From contig PBLK01000007.1 of the NCBI GenBank assembly GCA_002721725.1, forward strand, positions 173,075 through 237,074: 64,000 nucleotides of DNA. Reading direction: 5' to 3'. The position numbers were made by a program, and so were the translations under genes. The DNA is from Rhodobiaceae bacterium (GTDB taxonomy: Bacteria; Pseudomonadota; Alphaproteobacteria; RS24). Shown here piece by piece: positions 53,048 to 63,498 of this stretch (position 1 is the first letter of the stretch; each line of letters begins with the position of its first letter). The notes under the pieces were generated by a model. That model was not told where the DNA came from. It worked only from the letters and a program-made list of their open reading frames with translations, and did not search any database.

Positions 53048-53051
53048 CCGA

Positions 53052-54992
53052 ATGAGCACCTATCACGCCATTGTCTTTTTCCCGCTAATCGGGGCGGCCA
53101 TTGCCGGTCTGTTCGGCCGCTTTATTGGAGACCGCGCGGCGGAATATGTAACCACCGGCTTGCTTATTTTGTCGGCCATATTGTCGTGCATTTCGTTTAT
53201 CAATGTCGGCCTCGGAGGCTACACGCAAAAAGTTATGGTGCTTAACTGGATAAGCTCGGGTGGGCTGGATGTCGATTGGGTGCTGCGTATCGACACGCTG
53301 ACCGCGGTTATGCTCGTCGTCGTTACCGGCGTGTCGTCGCTGGTTCATGTATATTCCATAGGCTATATGAGCCATGATCCGCATCGTGCGCGCTTTTTTG
53401 CTTATCTATCGCTGTTTACATTCATGATGTTGATGCTGGTCACGGCGGACAATTTCCTGCAGCTTTTCTTCGGCTGGGAAGGGGTTGGCCTGGCCTCTTA
53501 TTTGCTAATCGGCTTTTGGTTCAGAAAGGCCTCGGCCAATGCGGCCGCCATTAAAGCTTTTGTCGTTAACCGCGTCGGTGATTTTGGCCTTATTCTTGGC
53601 ATGGCGGCGATTTATTTCTCGGTCGGCTCTTTGCAATTCGATGCCGTCTTCGCCTCGGCAGAAGCTTTGGCGGGCGGGCAGTTTGACTTCTTAGGTATGA
53701 CCGTGCCCATGCTGACGACGATTTGCTTGCTGCTGTTTATGGGCGCGATGGGCAAGTCGGCGCAGTTTTTGCTGCACACATGGTTGCCCGATGCGATGGA
53801 AGGGCCGACCCCTGTCTCTGCGCTTATTCACGCCGCGACAATGGTCACAGCGGGCGTATTTTTAGTGGCGCGTTGCTCGCCGCTTTTTGAGCTGTCACCG
53901 ACTGCACTCAATTCGGTGATTGTCGTTGGAGCGCTGACCGCCTTTTTTGCCGCCACGGTCGGTCTGGTGCAAAATGACATTAAGCGGGTGATTGCTTATT
54001 CAACCTGCTCGCAGCTTGGCTATATGTTCGTCGGTCTGGGCATTGGCGCTTATCAAGCGGCTATGTTCCACCTCTTCACCCATGCGTTCTTCAAAGCGCT
54101 TTTGTTCCTCGGGGCGGGTTCGGTCATTCACGCCATGGGCGATGAGCAGGATATGCGCAAAATGGGCGGTCTGCGACAGCTCATTCCGGCCACTTTCTCG
54201 ATGATGTTTATCGGCACGATTGCGCTTACTGGCTTCCCACTCACGGCGGGCTATTATTCCAAAGACGCTATTATTGAGGGTGCATTCGCGGCCAGCGCCG
54301 CCCCGCATATGTTTGCCTTTGTGCTGCTAGTAATCGCCGCTTTCTTCACCTCATTTTACAGCTGGCGTTTGATGTTTATGACCTTTTTTGGCACGGCGCG
54401 CTGTTCCAATGAAACATTGAGCCATGTCCATGAAAGCCCGCCCGTTATGCTGATACCTTTGGTTATCCTGTCCTTTGGTGCGTTGTGTGCCGGCGCCATG
54501 TTTGCCGGATTGTTCGTCGGTGGCGAGCAAACGGGCTTTTGGGCTGGATCGATTTTCACCGCCGCTGAAAATCAAATTCTGGTCGAGTTGAAGCAAGTGC
54601 CGAGCTGGGTGGTGTTGAGCCCGCTAATTATGATGATTTCCGGCTTTGTGTTGGCTTGGGTGATGTATATCTACCGCCCCGCATGGCCCGGTGAAATCGC
54701 TGAGCAGCATGATTTGGTTTACAAATTTCTGCTCAATAAATGGTATTTCGACGAGATTTACCATTTTCTTTTCGTGCGCCCCGCCAAATGGCTGGCACGC
54801 CTTTTCTGGAAAGGTGGCGATGGCTTCGTCATTGACGGTTTCGGCCCTGACGGCATTGCCGCCAATGTGATGCGCGTCACGCGGCGCATGGTCGCCCTGC
54901 AAAGCGGCTATGTTTATCATTACGCCTTTGTCATGCTGCTGGGCGTGGCCGGCTTTGTTAGTTGGTTGATGTTGACAGGAGGCCTGTCATGA
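53052..54992 (+). CDS. nuoL: NADH-quinone oxidoreductase subunit L
   Basis: [65 protein letters not shown]. Confidence 0.98.
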   Translation: MSTYHAIVFFPLIGAAIAGLFGRFIGDRAAEYVTTGLLILSAILSCISFINVGLGGYTQKVMVLNWISSGGLDVDWVLRIDTLTAVMLVVVTGVSSLVHVYSIGYMSHDPHRARFFAYLSLFTFMMLMLVTADNFLQLFFGWEGVGLASYLLIGFWFRKASANAAAIKAFVVNRVGDFGLILGMAAIYFSVGSLQFDAVFASAEALAGGQFDFLGMTVPMLTTICLLLFMGAMGKSAQFLLHTWLPDAMEGPTPVSALIHAATMVTAGVFLVARCSPLFELSPTALNSVIVVGALTAFFAATVGLVQNDIKRVIAYSTCSQLGYMFVGLGIGAYQAAMFHLFTHAFFKALLFLGAGSVIHAMGDEQDMRKMGGLRQLIPATFSMMFIGTIALTGFPLTAGYYSKDAIIEGAFAASAAPHMFAFVLLVIAAFFTSFYSWRLMFMTFFGTARCSNETLSHVHESPPVMLIPLVILSFGALCAGAMFAGLFVGGEQTGFWAGSIFTAAENQILVELKQVPSWVVLSPLIMMISGFVLAWVMYIYRPAWPGEIAEQHDLVYKFLLNKWYFDEIYHFLFVRPAKWLARLFWKGGDGFVIDGFGPDGIAANVMRVTRRMVALQSGYVYHYAFVMLLGVAGFVSWLMLTGGLS

Positions 54993-56491
54993 CCGATTGG
55001 CCGCTTCTCTCCACCATTACTTTTTTGCCACTGCTCGGCGCACTATTCATTTTGCTGGTGCGCGGCGATGAAGAAACTATAGCCGCCAATTCACGCGCGG
55101 TGGCCTTGTGGACTTCGGTTGTTACGCTGGTTCTAAGTCTGTTTATGATAAGCCGCTTTGACGGCAGTTCGGCTGATTTCCAGTTTGTTGAGCGCGCCTC
55201 TTGGCTGCTGCCGGGCATTGATTATGCCATGGGCGTTGATGGTATCTCTGTGCTGTTTGTCTTGCTGACAACGGCCCTGATGCCGCTGTGTATTCTAGCC
55301 AGTTGGCATGCCATTCAAAACCGCGTGCGCGAATATATGCTTGCCTTTTTGGTGTTGGAGACTTTGATGATTGGCGTGTTCTGCGCCATGGACATTATTC
55401 TCTTCTATTTGTTCTTTGAGGGCGGCCTTATCCCGATGTTCCTGATTATCGGCGTATGGGGCGGGGCGCGGCGCATTTACGCCAGCTTTAAATTCTTCCT
55501 CTACACGCTTATTGGCTCGGTGCTGATGCTGTTAGCCATTTTATATATGTATTGGCAAACCGGCACGACCTTCATTCCCGATTTGATGTCGCATGGCTTT
55601 GATGCCTCGGTGCAGACGTGGCTATGGCTCGCTTTCTTTGCCAGCTTTGCCGTTAAAATGCCGATGTGGCCGGTGCATACTTGGTTGCCTGACGCCCATG
55701 TGGAAGCGCCGACAGCAGGCTCGGTCATTCTGGCTGGTGTTTTGTTGAAAATGGGCGGTTATGGCTTTTTGCGCTTTTCGCTGCCCATGTTCCCCATCGC
55801 CTGTGATTTCTTCGTGCCGATGGTTTTTGCCATGAGCGCCATTGCCATTGTTTACACATCGCTGGTCGCTTTCGCGCAAGAGGATATGAAAAAGCTGATT
55901 GCCTATTCATCGGTCGCCCATATGGGTTTTGTTACCATGGGCATTTTTGCCGCCACCACACAAGGTGTACAGGGCGCGGTGTTCCAGATGCTCTCGCATG
56001 GCTGGATTTCAGGTGCATTGTTCCTCTGCGTCGGGGTGGTTTATGACCGCATGCACACGCGTGAAATTGCCGCCTATGGGGGGCTTGCCAACCGCATGCC
56101 CGTCTATGCCTCGCTATTTATGTTGTTCACTATGGCTAACGTCGGGCTGCCCGGCACTTCCGGATTTGTCGGTGAGTTTTTGACAATTTTGGGCGCGTTT
56201 CAAGTCAGCACATGGACTGCCATGTTTGCGGCCAGCGGGGTTATTCTCTCCGCCGTCTATGCGCTGTCGCTTTATCGCCGCGTCGCCTTTGGTCAGATTG
56301 AGCATGAAGGCTTGCAGCAAATTGCCGATATGGACCGCCGAGAAATTTTCATTATCGCGCCGCTGGCCGCGGCGACCATTATGTTCGGCTTTTGGCCAAT
56401 GCCGATATTGGAATTGACCGCGCCATCGATTGACGCGCTGGTTGCTGCTTATCAAGAAGCGCTGGCAGTGCATTATGGGGGAGCGCAATAA
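54989..56491 (+). CDS. nuoM: NADH-quinone oxidoreductase subunit M
   Basis: [51 protein letters not shown] 54989 gives an ATGA overlap with nuoL. Confidence 0.98.
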   Translation: MTDWPLLSTITFLPLLGALFILLVRGDEETIAANSRAVALWTSVVTLVLSLFMISRFDGSSADFQFVERASWLLPGIDYAMGVDGISVLFVLLTTALMPLCILASWHAIQNRVREYMLAFLVLETLMIGVFCAMDIILFYLFFEGGLIPMFLIIGVWGGARRIYASFKFFLYTLIGSVLMLLAILYMYWQTGTTFIPDLMSHGFDASVQTWLWLAFFASFAVKMPMWPVHTWLPDAHVEAPTAGSVILAGVLLKMGGYGFLRFSLPMFPIACDFFVPMVFAMSAIAIVYTSLVAFAQEDMKKLIAYSSVAHMGFVTMGIFAATTQGVQGAVFQMLSHGWISGALFLCVGVVYDRMHTREIAAYGGLANRMPVYASLFMLFTMANVGLPGTSGFVGEFLTILGAFQVSTWTAMFAASGVILSAVYALSLYRRVAFGQIEHEGLQQIADMDRREIFIIAPLAAATIMFGFWPMPILELTAPSIDALVAAYQEALAVHYGGAQ

Positions 56492-57957
56492 TGCTGAACA
56501 ATTTGACCCTCATTCTGCCGGAATTGATTTTGTTCCTCGGCGCCATGGGCCTACTGATGATTGGCGCGTTTTCTAAGAACGACCCGACCCGCACTGTTGA
56601 TTTGGGCGCGGTTGCCATATTGGCGCTGGCCGCTGCCGCTGCCGGAAGCTATGCCACCGATGCACCGGCTTCGGCCTTTGATGGCGCCTTTATCATGGAC
56701 AGTTTCGCGTCATTGATGAAAGTGCTGACCTTTGTTGCCACGGGCATTGCCATTTTAATGTCGCAAAGCTTCCTGAAGCTGGAAAAGCTGGCGCGCTTTG
56801 AATATGCGGTGCTGCTTTTGCTGGCCGCCGCTGGTATGGGCATGATGATTTCAGCAAATGATTTAATCTCGCTTTATATGGGCATTGAATTGCAAAGCCT
56901 TGCGCTCTACGTCGTTGCCGCCATCAATCGTGACAGTCTGCGTTCAACCGAAGCGGGGCTAAAATATTTTGTCCTTGGCGCTTTGTCATCGGGTATGTTG
57001 CTCTACGGCGCGTCTCTGATTTACGGCTTTTCCGGCTCGACCAATTTTAACGAGATTGCCGCTGCTTTTCAGCCGCAAGGGGGGCAGCTGCCGATGGCGC
57101 AGGTGTTGGGGCTGGTCTTCCTGCTGGCCGGACTGGCGTTCAAAATTTCTGCCGTGCCCTTCCATATGTGGACGCCCGATGTTTATGAAGGTGCGCCGAC
57201 CAGTGTCACCGCGTTTTTTGCCTCCGCGCCGAAGCTGGCCGGTATGGCGATTTTCCTGCGCATTATGATGACAGGTTTTGAAAATGCGCTGGTGGCGTGG
57301 CAACAAATTATTATCCTATTGGCCGCGGCCAGCATGGTGCTTGGGGCATTTGCCGCCATTGGCCAGCAAAACATCAAGCGCCTGATGGCCTATTCTTCCA
57401 TCGGCCATATGGGTTTTGCGCTGGTTGGTTTTGCGGCAGCCAGCGAGGCCGGTGTGGCTAGCGTTATTCTCTATATGGCGCTTTATGTCGTGATGACGCT
57501 CGGCACTTTCGCCTGTATCCTATCGATGCGCCGCGATAGCGGGCCGGTGGAGCGCATTGATGACCTTTCGGGGCTCAGCCAAACGCGCCCCTTCATGGCC
57601 TTCTGCTTGGCTGTGATGATGTTTTCGCTGGCCGGTATTCCGCCCATGGCCGGTTTCTTCGGAAAACTATTTGTGTTCCGCGCAGCCATTGATGCGGGTT
57701 TGTATTCGCTGTCGATCCTTGGCGTGTTGGCCAGTGTTGTCGGCGCCTATTATTATCTGCGTATCGTCAAAATCATGTATCTCGACGCTCCCGCCGATGA
57801 GATTAATGAGCCGATGCCGCGCGAGCTCTCCATTTTGGCAGGCGTGATGACAGCCTTTACCTTATTGTTCTTCATCTATCCTGCCCCATTAGTTGAATTG
57901 GCCGATATGGCAAGCAGCGTGTTGGTGCAAAGTGATTTGTCACTGGCCGCAGACTAA
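56491..57957 (+). CDS. nuoN: NADH-quinone oxidoreductase subunit N
   Basis: YMGIELQSLALYVVAAINRDSLRSTEAGLKYFVLGALSSGMLLYGASLIYG, FHMWTPDVYEGAPTSVTAFFA. Confidence 0.98.
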   Translation: MLNNLTLILPELILFLGAMGLLMIGAFSKNDPTRTVDLGAVAILALAAAAAGSYATDAPASAFDGAFIMDSFASLMKVLTFVATGIAILMSQSFLKLEKLARFEYAVLLLLAAAGMGMMISANDLISLYMGIELQSLALYVVAAINRDSLRSTEAGLKYFVLGALSSGMLLYGASLIYGFSGSTNFNEIAAAFQPQGGQLPMAQVLGLVFLLAGLAFKISAVPFHMWTPDVYEGAPTSVTAFFASAPKLAGMAIFLRIMMTGFENALVAWQQIIILLAAASMVLGAFAAIGQQNIKRLMAYSSIGHMGFALVGFAAASEAGVASVILYMALYVVMTLGTFACILSMRRDSGPVERIDDLSGLSQTRPFMAFCLAVMMFSLAGIPPMAGFFGKLFVFRAAIDAGLYSLSILGVLASVVGAYYYLRIVKIMYLDAPADEINEPMPRELSILAGVMTAFTLLFFIYPAPLVELADMASSVLVQSDLSLAAD

Positions 57958-57961
57958 ATCG

Positions 57962-58708
57962 GTGACTGGTTTACCCAAGGGCTATCTACTCCGTCACCTC
58001 GCAGAGGTGGACAGCACCAATGAAGAAGCGCGCCGCATGGCAGCAGCGCATGAAACTATTCCGACATGGATTGTCGCCGATCGCCAAACAGCAGGGCGCG
58101 GACGACGCGGGCGCGCTTGGCAGTCTCAAATTGGCAATTTGATGACCACGCTTTACCTGCCAATCGGTTTTGATGCAGTAAAGGCGGGGCAATTGGCTTT
58201 TGTCGCCGGTTTGGCGCTGGAGCGCACGGTCAGAAACCTTATCGGCGCGACCGGCGCGACGAGTTTGAAATGGCCCAATGATGTACTGATTGAAGGTAAG
58301 AAAGCCTCCGGCATATTGCTGGAAAGCGCCATGCGCGACAATAAAATCGATTGGTTGGCCATCGGCCTTGGTCTTAATCTGGCACATCACCCCGATGACA
58401 CGCCGTATCCGGCCACCAGTTTGGCCGCCCATATGGATACGCCGCCAAATAATTTGGCAGCCTTGAAAATTCTTGCCACAACCTTTGACGAGGTGTTTCG
58501 GCAGTGGCGCAATGGCGGTTTCGGGCCGGTATTGCAAGCTTGGCGCGCTGTCGCGCATGGTCTGGAGGGGCCGATTGTCGCAAGACTGGAAAATGAGACT
58601 TTCGAGGGTATCTTCAAGGATATCGATGACAAAGGAGCTTTGCTGTTACAACTGGCGTCAGGCGATGTCCAAACTATTGATGCAGGTGATGTATTTTTTC
58701 CGGAATAA
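57962..58708 (+). CDS. birA: biotin--[acetyl-CoA-carboxylase] ligase
   Basis: LAEVDSTNEEARRMA, ADRQTAGRGRRGRAWQS, SLKWPNDVLIEGKKASGILLE. GTG start at 57962 just after the nuoN stop; the upstream ATG overlaps nuoN. Confidence 0.93.
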   Translation: MTGLPKGYLLRHLAEVDSTNEEARRMAAAHETIPTWIVADRQTAGRGRRGRAWQSQIGNLMTTLYLPIGFDAVKAGQLAFVAGLALERTVRNLIGATGATSLKWPNDVLIEGKKASGILLESAMRDNKIDWLAIGLGLNLAHHPDDTPYPATSLAAHMDTPPNNLAALKILATTFDEVFRQWRNGGFGPVLQAWRAVAHGLEGPIVARLENETFEGIFKDIDDKGALLLQLASGDVQTIDAGDVFFPE

Positions 58709-58714
58709 GAGTGA

Positions 58715-60376
58715 ATGAACCGCACGGACGATAAGGAACTGGTATTTTTGCCGCTTGGCGGCACTGGCGAGATTGGTATGAATTGCAATCTCTACGGTTA
58801 CGGTGTGCGTGGCAAACGGCAATGGATTATGGTCGATTTGGGAGTCACCTTCGCCCGCCATAATGACCCGGGCATTGATGTCATCACGCCGGATATCGCT
58901 TTTATCGAAAAGCAGAAGAAAAATCTGCTCGGCCTGTTGCTGACGCATGGTCATGAAGACCATATTGGCGCCGTGGCGCATTTATGGCCGCGTCTAAAAT
59001 GTCCGATTTATGCAACGCCCTTTACCGCTGCTTTGGTGAGCGGCAAGCTAGCCGAAGCGGGACTGTTGGAAGAGGTGCCGTTGCATATCATTGAACCTGA
59101 CGCGCATCTCGATATCGGGCCGTTTGCCATTGATTATATTTGTCTGACCCATTCCATTGCAGAGCCGAGTGCCTTGGCGATTGAGGTCGATGGCGGTCGT
59201 ATTTTGCATACCGGTGATTGGAAAATCGATCCTGATCCGGTGATTGGTCGTCTGAGCGAGGTTGAGCGTCTGAAAAAGCTGGGAGATGCCGGTATCGATG
59301 CGATTATTTGCGACAGCACCAACGTTTTGAACCCGGGCCGTTCTGGCTCTGAGGCAGATGTCGGCCATATGTTGCAAGAGGTGGTCAATGAAAGCACCGG
59401 CCGTGTGGTCATCACCACTTTTGCTTCAAATGTGGCGCGACTGACAAGTATTGCTGAAGCGGCGGTTAAAAGTGGTCGTCATTTGTGCCTCGCCGGTCGC
59501 GGCATGCACAAAATTTATCAGGCAGCACGCGAGACCGGCTATTTAACGCAATTCCCTGAACTGATTAATGAGAGTGATGCTGGTTTTTTGCCGCCCGAAA
59601 AATTGCTTATTTGCTGCACCGGCAGTCAAGGTGAAAGCAATGCCGCTTTGGGGCGCCTAGCCAGTGGCCGCCATCCGCATTTGACCTTGGAAGCGGGCGA
59701 CCGTGTTATCTTTTCGTCGAAAATGATACCGGGCAATGAAACGGAAATACTGGCGCTGCAAAATCGCTTGGCGCAAATCGATGTTGAGATTGTTTCGCCC
59801 AATGGCTCAGATATTCATGTCTCGGGTCATCCGTGCCGTGATGAGCTGGCCGATATGTATGAATGGGCGCGGCCACGCGCTGCCATTCCGGTGCACGGCG
59901 AACACCGTCATTTGATTGCCCATACGGCGTTGGCCAAAGAACTGGGCGTTGAAGAACCGTGTCGTGTGCATAATGGTGATGTTGTCCGTCTGGCACCCGC
60001 GCCGACAGAGGTTATCGACACTGTGCCGAGCGGACGGCTTTACCTTGATGGCAGTATTATGACCGACAGCGAGTCGGCGGCGCTTAAAGAGCGCCGCAAG
60101 CTTTCTTATAATGGCGCCGTATTTGTTGCCATTCCCATCAATGCGGGCAATCGGCTGGCCGGGCAGGTTGAGATTGAGCTGGTCGGCTCACCGGAAGATG
60201 ACGGTATGGTAAGCCTGACAGATTGGGCGCTTGATGCGGTTGAGCGCGCCATTCCATCAAATGGTCGCCTGACACAGGAACGCGCCGAGCATGATATCAG
60301 CGTCGCCGTGCGGCGGGAATTGTCGCGCCGTTGGGGCAAGAAGCCAATGGTCGTGGTAAGCTTTGTAAGCGTCTAG
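58715..60376 (+). CDS. rnj: ribonuclease J family protein
   Basis: FLPLGGTGEIGMNCNLYGYG, metallo-beta-lactamase LLTHGHEDHIGAV, beta-CASP region, HVSGHPCRDELADMYEWARPRAAIPVHGEHRHL. Confidence 0.93.
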   Translation: MNRTDDKELVFLPLGGTGEIGMNCNLYGYGVRGKRQWIMVDLGVTFARHNDPGIDVITPDIAFIEKQKKNLLGLLLTHGHEDHIGAVAHLWPRLKCPIYATPFTAALVSGKLAEAGLLEEVPLHIIEPDAHLDIGPFAIDYICLTHSIAEPSALAIEVDGGRILHTGDWKIDPDPVIGRLSEVERLKKLGDAGIDAIICDSTNVLNPGRSGSEADVGHMLQEVVNESTGRVVITTFASNVARLTSIAEAAVKSGRHLCLAGRGMHKIYQAARETGYLTQFPELINESDAGFLPPEKLLICCTGSQGESNAALGRLASGRHPHLTLEAGDRVIFSSKMIPGNETEILALQNRLAQIDVEIVSPNGSDIHVSGHPCRDELADMYEWARPRAAIPVHGEHRHLIAHTALAKELGVEEPCRVHNGDVVRLAPAPTEVIDTVPSGRLYLDGSIMTDSESAALKERRKLSYNGAVFVAIPINAGNRLAGQVEIELVGSPEDDGMVSLTDWALDAVERAIPSNGRLTQERAEHDISVAVRRELSRRWGKKPMVVVSFVSV

Positions 60377-60384
60377 GAGGTAAG

Positions 60385-60669
60385 ATGATTAAAATCGGTT
60401 TCATTTTCGGTATGGCGATTTACGGCATTATCTGGTTTTTGACCCTATTCATGGTGTTGCCCTGGGGCGTTGTCTCGCAGGCGGAGCGCGGCGAGGTGCA
60501 ACCGGGTTCCAGTGAAAGCGCACCGGCGCGGCCTCTGATTTTGCAGAAGCTGGCAATCACAACGGGTTTGTCTGCCCTGTTTTATTTGTTGGTTTACTGG
60601 CTGCTGACCAGCGGTGCGCTGTCGAATATTGATTTGCCGTTTTTCCCGGATATTCCATCGCGCTCATAA
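60385..60669 (+). CDS. DUF1467 family membrane protein
   Basis: Short two-TM protein MIKIGFIFGMAIYGIIWFLTLFMVLPWGVVSQAERGEVQPGSSESAPARP; ATG 60385 with AGGAGG upstream. Confidence 0.85.
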   Translation: MIKIGFIFGMAIYGIIWFLTLFMVLPWGVVSQAERGEVQPGSSESAPARPLILQKLAITTGLSALFYLLVYWLLTSGALSNIDLPFFPDIPSRS

Positions 60670-60707
60670 AAAGAGCGGGACCCAAAACCGAAGTCCTAAG
60701 TCCCGCT
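60668..60707 (-). terminator. minus-strand intrinsic terminator signature in the DUF1467-proS intergenic region
   Basis: Minus strand AGCGGGAC-(18 nt)-GTCCCGCT then CTTTTTATG. Confidence 0.55.
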
Positions 60708-60775
60708 TCAAATGTGTTTCAGACAAAGTCTGAAAGGTTCCTCCCAAAACCCGAGAACGCAGTTGTTCTCTTCCA
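60668..60775 (-). ncRNA. candidate structured small RNA (multi-hairpin intergenic element)
   Basis: Consecutive self-complementary arms (plus-strand coordinates): 60674-60681/60700-60707, TTTCAGAC/GTCTGAAA 60717-60724/60728-60735, GGTT/AACC 60736-60739/60748-60751, GAGAAC/GTTCTC 60753-60758/60765-60770. A U-tract follows only on the minus strand. No convincing promoter seen, so strand and 5' end are uncertain. Confidence 0.35.
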
Positions 60776-60902
60776 CGAGCAAAAAATTAACCACTATTCG
60801 TCCATATGTCACCCGTTTTTTAAGCTTTTGTGACATTTACTTGCGCCAATGTGAAGCCATGTTAAGAGTTATGTCTCTAGGCTCTGAAATGAGGAAAGAT
60901 TC

Positions 60903-62228
60903 ATGCGTCTGTCGGAGTATTTCTTGCCGACCTTAAAGGAAAACCCAAGCGAGGCGCAGATTGTCTCGCATCGCTTAATGTTGCGCGCCGGTATGGTGCG
61001 ACAAAGCGCGGCAGGAATTTATAGCTGGCTGCCGCTGGGCCTGCGCGTGTTGAGAAAAATCGAGCAGATTGTGCGTGAAGAACTAGACAGGGCAGGGGCG
61101 ATCGAAGTGCTGATGCCGACGCTGCAACCAGCAGAAATTTGGCGCGAGTCAGGTCGCTATGATGATTATGGCAAAGAAATGCTGCGCATCACCGACCGCC
61201 ATGACCGCGATCTACTCTACGGGCCGACCAATGAAGAGCTGATAACGCAGATTTTCCGTGACAGTGTGAAAAGCTATCGCGACCTACCGAAAAATCTCTA
61301 TCACATTCAGTGGAAATTCCGCGACGAAATCCGCCCGCGTTTTGGCGTAATGCGCGGGCGTGAGTTTTTAATGAAAGACGGTTATAGCTTCGATATTGAT
61401 GAAGCGTCGGCGCGCCATGCCTATCAGAAAATGTTTGTTGCCTATTTGCGCAGCTTCCGACGCATGGGGCTAAAAGCCTTGCCAATGGCAGCCGATACCG
61501 GACCGATTGGTGGTGATTTGAGTCATGAGTTCATCATTTTGGCGGAAACCGGAGAATCGGAAGTGTTTTGCCATGCCGATATTCTCGACTTGCCGGTGCC
61601 GGATGCCGATTATGACGGCAATCTCGACACGGTGATTGACAGCTTTACACAATTCTACGCGTGCACCGATGAGATGCATGATAGCGATAAATTTGCCGCC
61701 GATGTGCCGAGCGATAAGCAGGTGACGGCGCGCGGCATTGAGGTCGGTCATATTTTCTATTTTGGTACCAAATATTCCGAACCGATGAAGGCCATGGTGG
61801 CCGGGTCAGACGGGAAAAATGTTGCTGTGCATAGCGGCTCTTACGGCATTGGCGTGTCGCGCTTGGTTGGTGGCATTATTGAAGCCTGCCATGATGATGA
61901 CGGCATTATCTGGCCTTGGCCGGTTGCGCCTTTCCATGTCGGGCTGATTAATTTGAAGACGGGCTATGAAGGCTGCGATGCATTGTGCGAAAAACTCAAA
62001 GATGCGCTGACTCGAAACGGCCGTGATGTGCTCTACGATGATCGTGATGAGCGCGCCGGAACAAAGTTCTCCGATATGGATTTGATAGGTCTGCCTTGGC
62101 AAGCCGTTATCGGCCCACGTGGCGCGGATAGCGGCGAGGTTGAAGTGAAGAATCGGGCTACCGGTGAAAAGCAGGTTCTGGCCTTTGATGCAGCGGTGAC
62201 ATTGCTGTCTGCGCCGCCTAAAAAATAA
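60903..62228 (+). CDS. proS: prolyl-tRNA synthetase (short form lacking the editing insertion)
   Basis: [101 protein letters not shown]; 441 aa. Confidence 0.96.
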   Translation: MRLSEYFLPTLKENPSEAQIVSHRLMLRAGMVRQSAAGIYSWLPLGLRVLRKIEQIVREELDRAGAIEVLMPTLQPAEIWRESGRYDDYGKEMLRITDRHDRDLLYGPTNEELITQIFRDSVKSYRDLPKNLYHIQWKFRDEIRPRFGVMRGREFLMKDGYSFDIDEASARHAYQKMFVAYLRSFRRMGLKALPMAADTGPIGGDLSHEFIILAETGESEVFCHADILDLPVPDADYDGNLDTVIDSFTQFYACTDEMHDSDKFAADVPSDKQVTARGIEVGHIFYFGTKYSEPMKAMVAGSDGKNVAVHSGSYGIGVSRLVGGIIEACHDDDGIIWPWPVAPFHVGLINLKTGYEGCDALCEKLKDALTRNGRDVLYDDRDERAGTKFSDMDLIGLPWQAVIGPRGADSGEVEVKNRATGEKQVLAFDAAVTLLSAPPKK

Positions 62229-62241
62229 CGGAAACGGGCAA

Positions 62242-63498
62242 ATGATGAGCAAGGCTTTCGGCTCTCTTGAATGGCATATTGCGGGGCGTTACCTTCGCGC
62301 CAAGCGGCGTGAGAGTTTTATCTCCATCATTGCCGGTATTTCTTTCCTCGGCATTATGCTCGGGGTAGCGACGCTGATTGTCGTGATGGCGGTGATGACC
62401 GGTTTTCGCGCGGATTTGCTTGACCGTATTTTGGGCGTTAACGGTCATGCCACCATTCGCCCCTACGAAACACGCTTTATTGACCGCGAGGTGTTGGCCG
62501 CTCAGCTGCAGAAAGTTGAAGGGGTAGTGATGGCCGCGCCTTTGGTTGACGGTCAGGCCATGCTGTCATCGGGCGATGCGGCGCGCGGTGTGTTGTTGCG
62601 CGGTTTGCCGATTGAAAAATTACGAGAAATGCCCAGTCTGAAAGGCAATGTGATTGAAGGCTCATGGGCTGCACTTGCTCAACCAAAGACCATTGCCATC
62701 GGGGCGCGTTTGGCGGAACGCTATGGCTTTAAGGTCGGGCAAAAAATCTCACTTATCTCGCCGCGTGGTACAATAACGCCGTTCGGCACGGCGCCGCGCC
62801 TGCGCCAATTCAAGCTGGTGGCGATTTTCCGCGTCGGCCTGTCGGAATATGATTTGAACTCCACCTTCGCATCGATTGAGACGGCTTCGCGCTTTTTCGG
62901 TTTTGGCCCGCATCAGGGCGCGATTGACGTGATTATTGATGACCCTGATTTGATTGATATTCGCGCCCCGCAATTGCGCGCAGCGGCAGGTGATGACACT
63001 TATCTGACCGATTGGAAGCAAAGCAATCGCACTCTGGCCGGCGCGCTGGAGGTCGAGCGCAATGTCATGTTCCTTATTCTAACGATGATTTTACTGGTTG
63101 CCGCGCTGAATATCGTGTCCGGCCTCATTATGTTGGTGCGTGATAAGGGCCGTGATATTGCCGTTTTGCGTTCCATGGGGGCAAGCCGTGGCATGGTTAT
63201 GCGTATTTTCTTTATTACCGGTGCCAGCATTGGTGTGGTCGGCACGCTGGCCGGTTTGGCGGCTGGTGTTCTGGTTAGCACCTATATTGAAGAAATCCGT
63301 CAGTTCCTTATTTGGTCAACCGGTGCCAATTTGTTTCCCGCTGAAATTTATTTCCTCGAGCGCATGCCTGCACGTATTTTGCCTGCAGATGTTTTGCAAA
63401 TTGCGCTGATGGCGCTGGCCTTATCCTTTTTGTCGACCTTGTATCCGGCATGGCGTGCTGCATCAATGGAACCGGTGGAGCTGCTGCGCAATGACTGA
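62242..63498 (+). CDS. lolC: lipoprotein-releasing ABC transporter permease (LolC/LolE family)
   Basis: EWHIAGRYLRAKRRESFISIIAGISFLGIMLGVATLIVVMAVMTGFR, LIMLVRDKGRDIAVLRSMGASRGMVMRIFFITG, LYPAWRAASMEPVELLRND. Immediately upstream of lolD. Confidence 0.93.
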   Translation: MMSKAFGSLEWHIAGRYLRAKRRESFISIIAGISFLGIMLGVATLIVVMAVMTGFRADLLDRILGVNGHATIRPYETRFIDREVLAAQLQKVEGVVMAAPLVDGQAMLSSGDAARGVLLRGLPIEKLREMPSLKGNVIEGSWAALAQPKTIAIGARLAERYGFKVGQKISLISPRGTITPFGTAPRLRQFKLVAIFRVGLSEYDLNSTFASIETASRFFGFGPHQGAIDVIIDDPDLIDIRAPQLRAAAGDDTYLTDWKQSNRTLAGALEVERNVMFLILTMILLVAALNIVSGLIMLVRDKGRDIAVLRSMGASRGMVMRIFFITGASIGVVGTLAGLAAGVLVSTYIEEIRQFLIWSTGANLFPAEIYFLERMPARILPADVLQIALMALALSFLSTLYPAWRAASMEPVELLRND

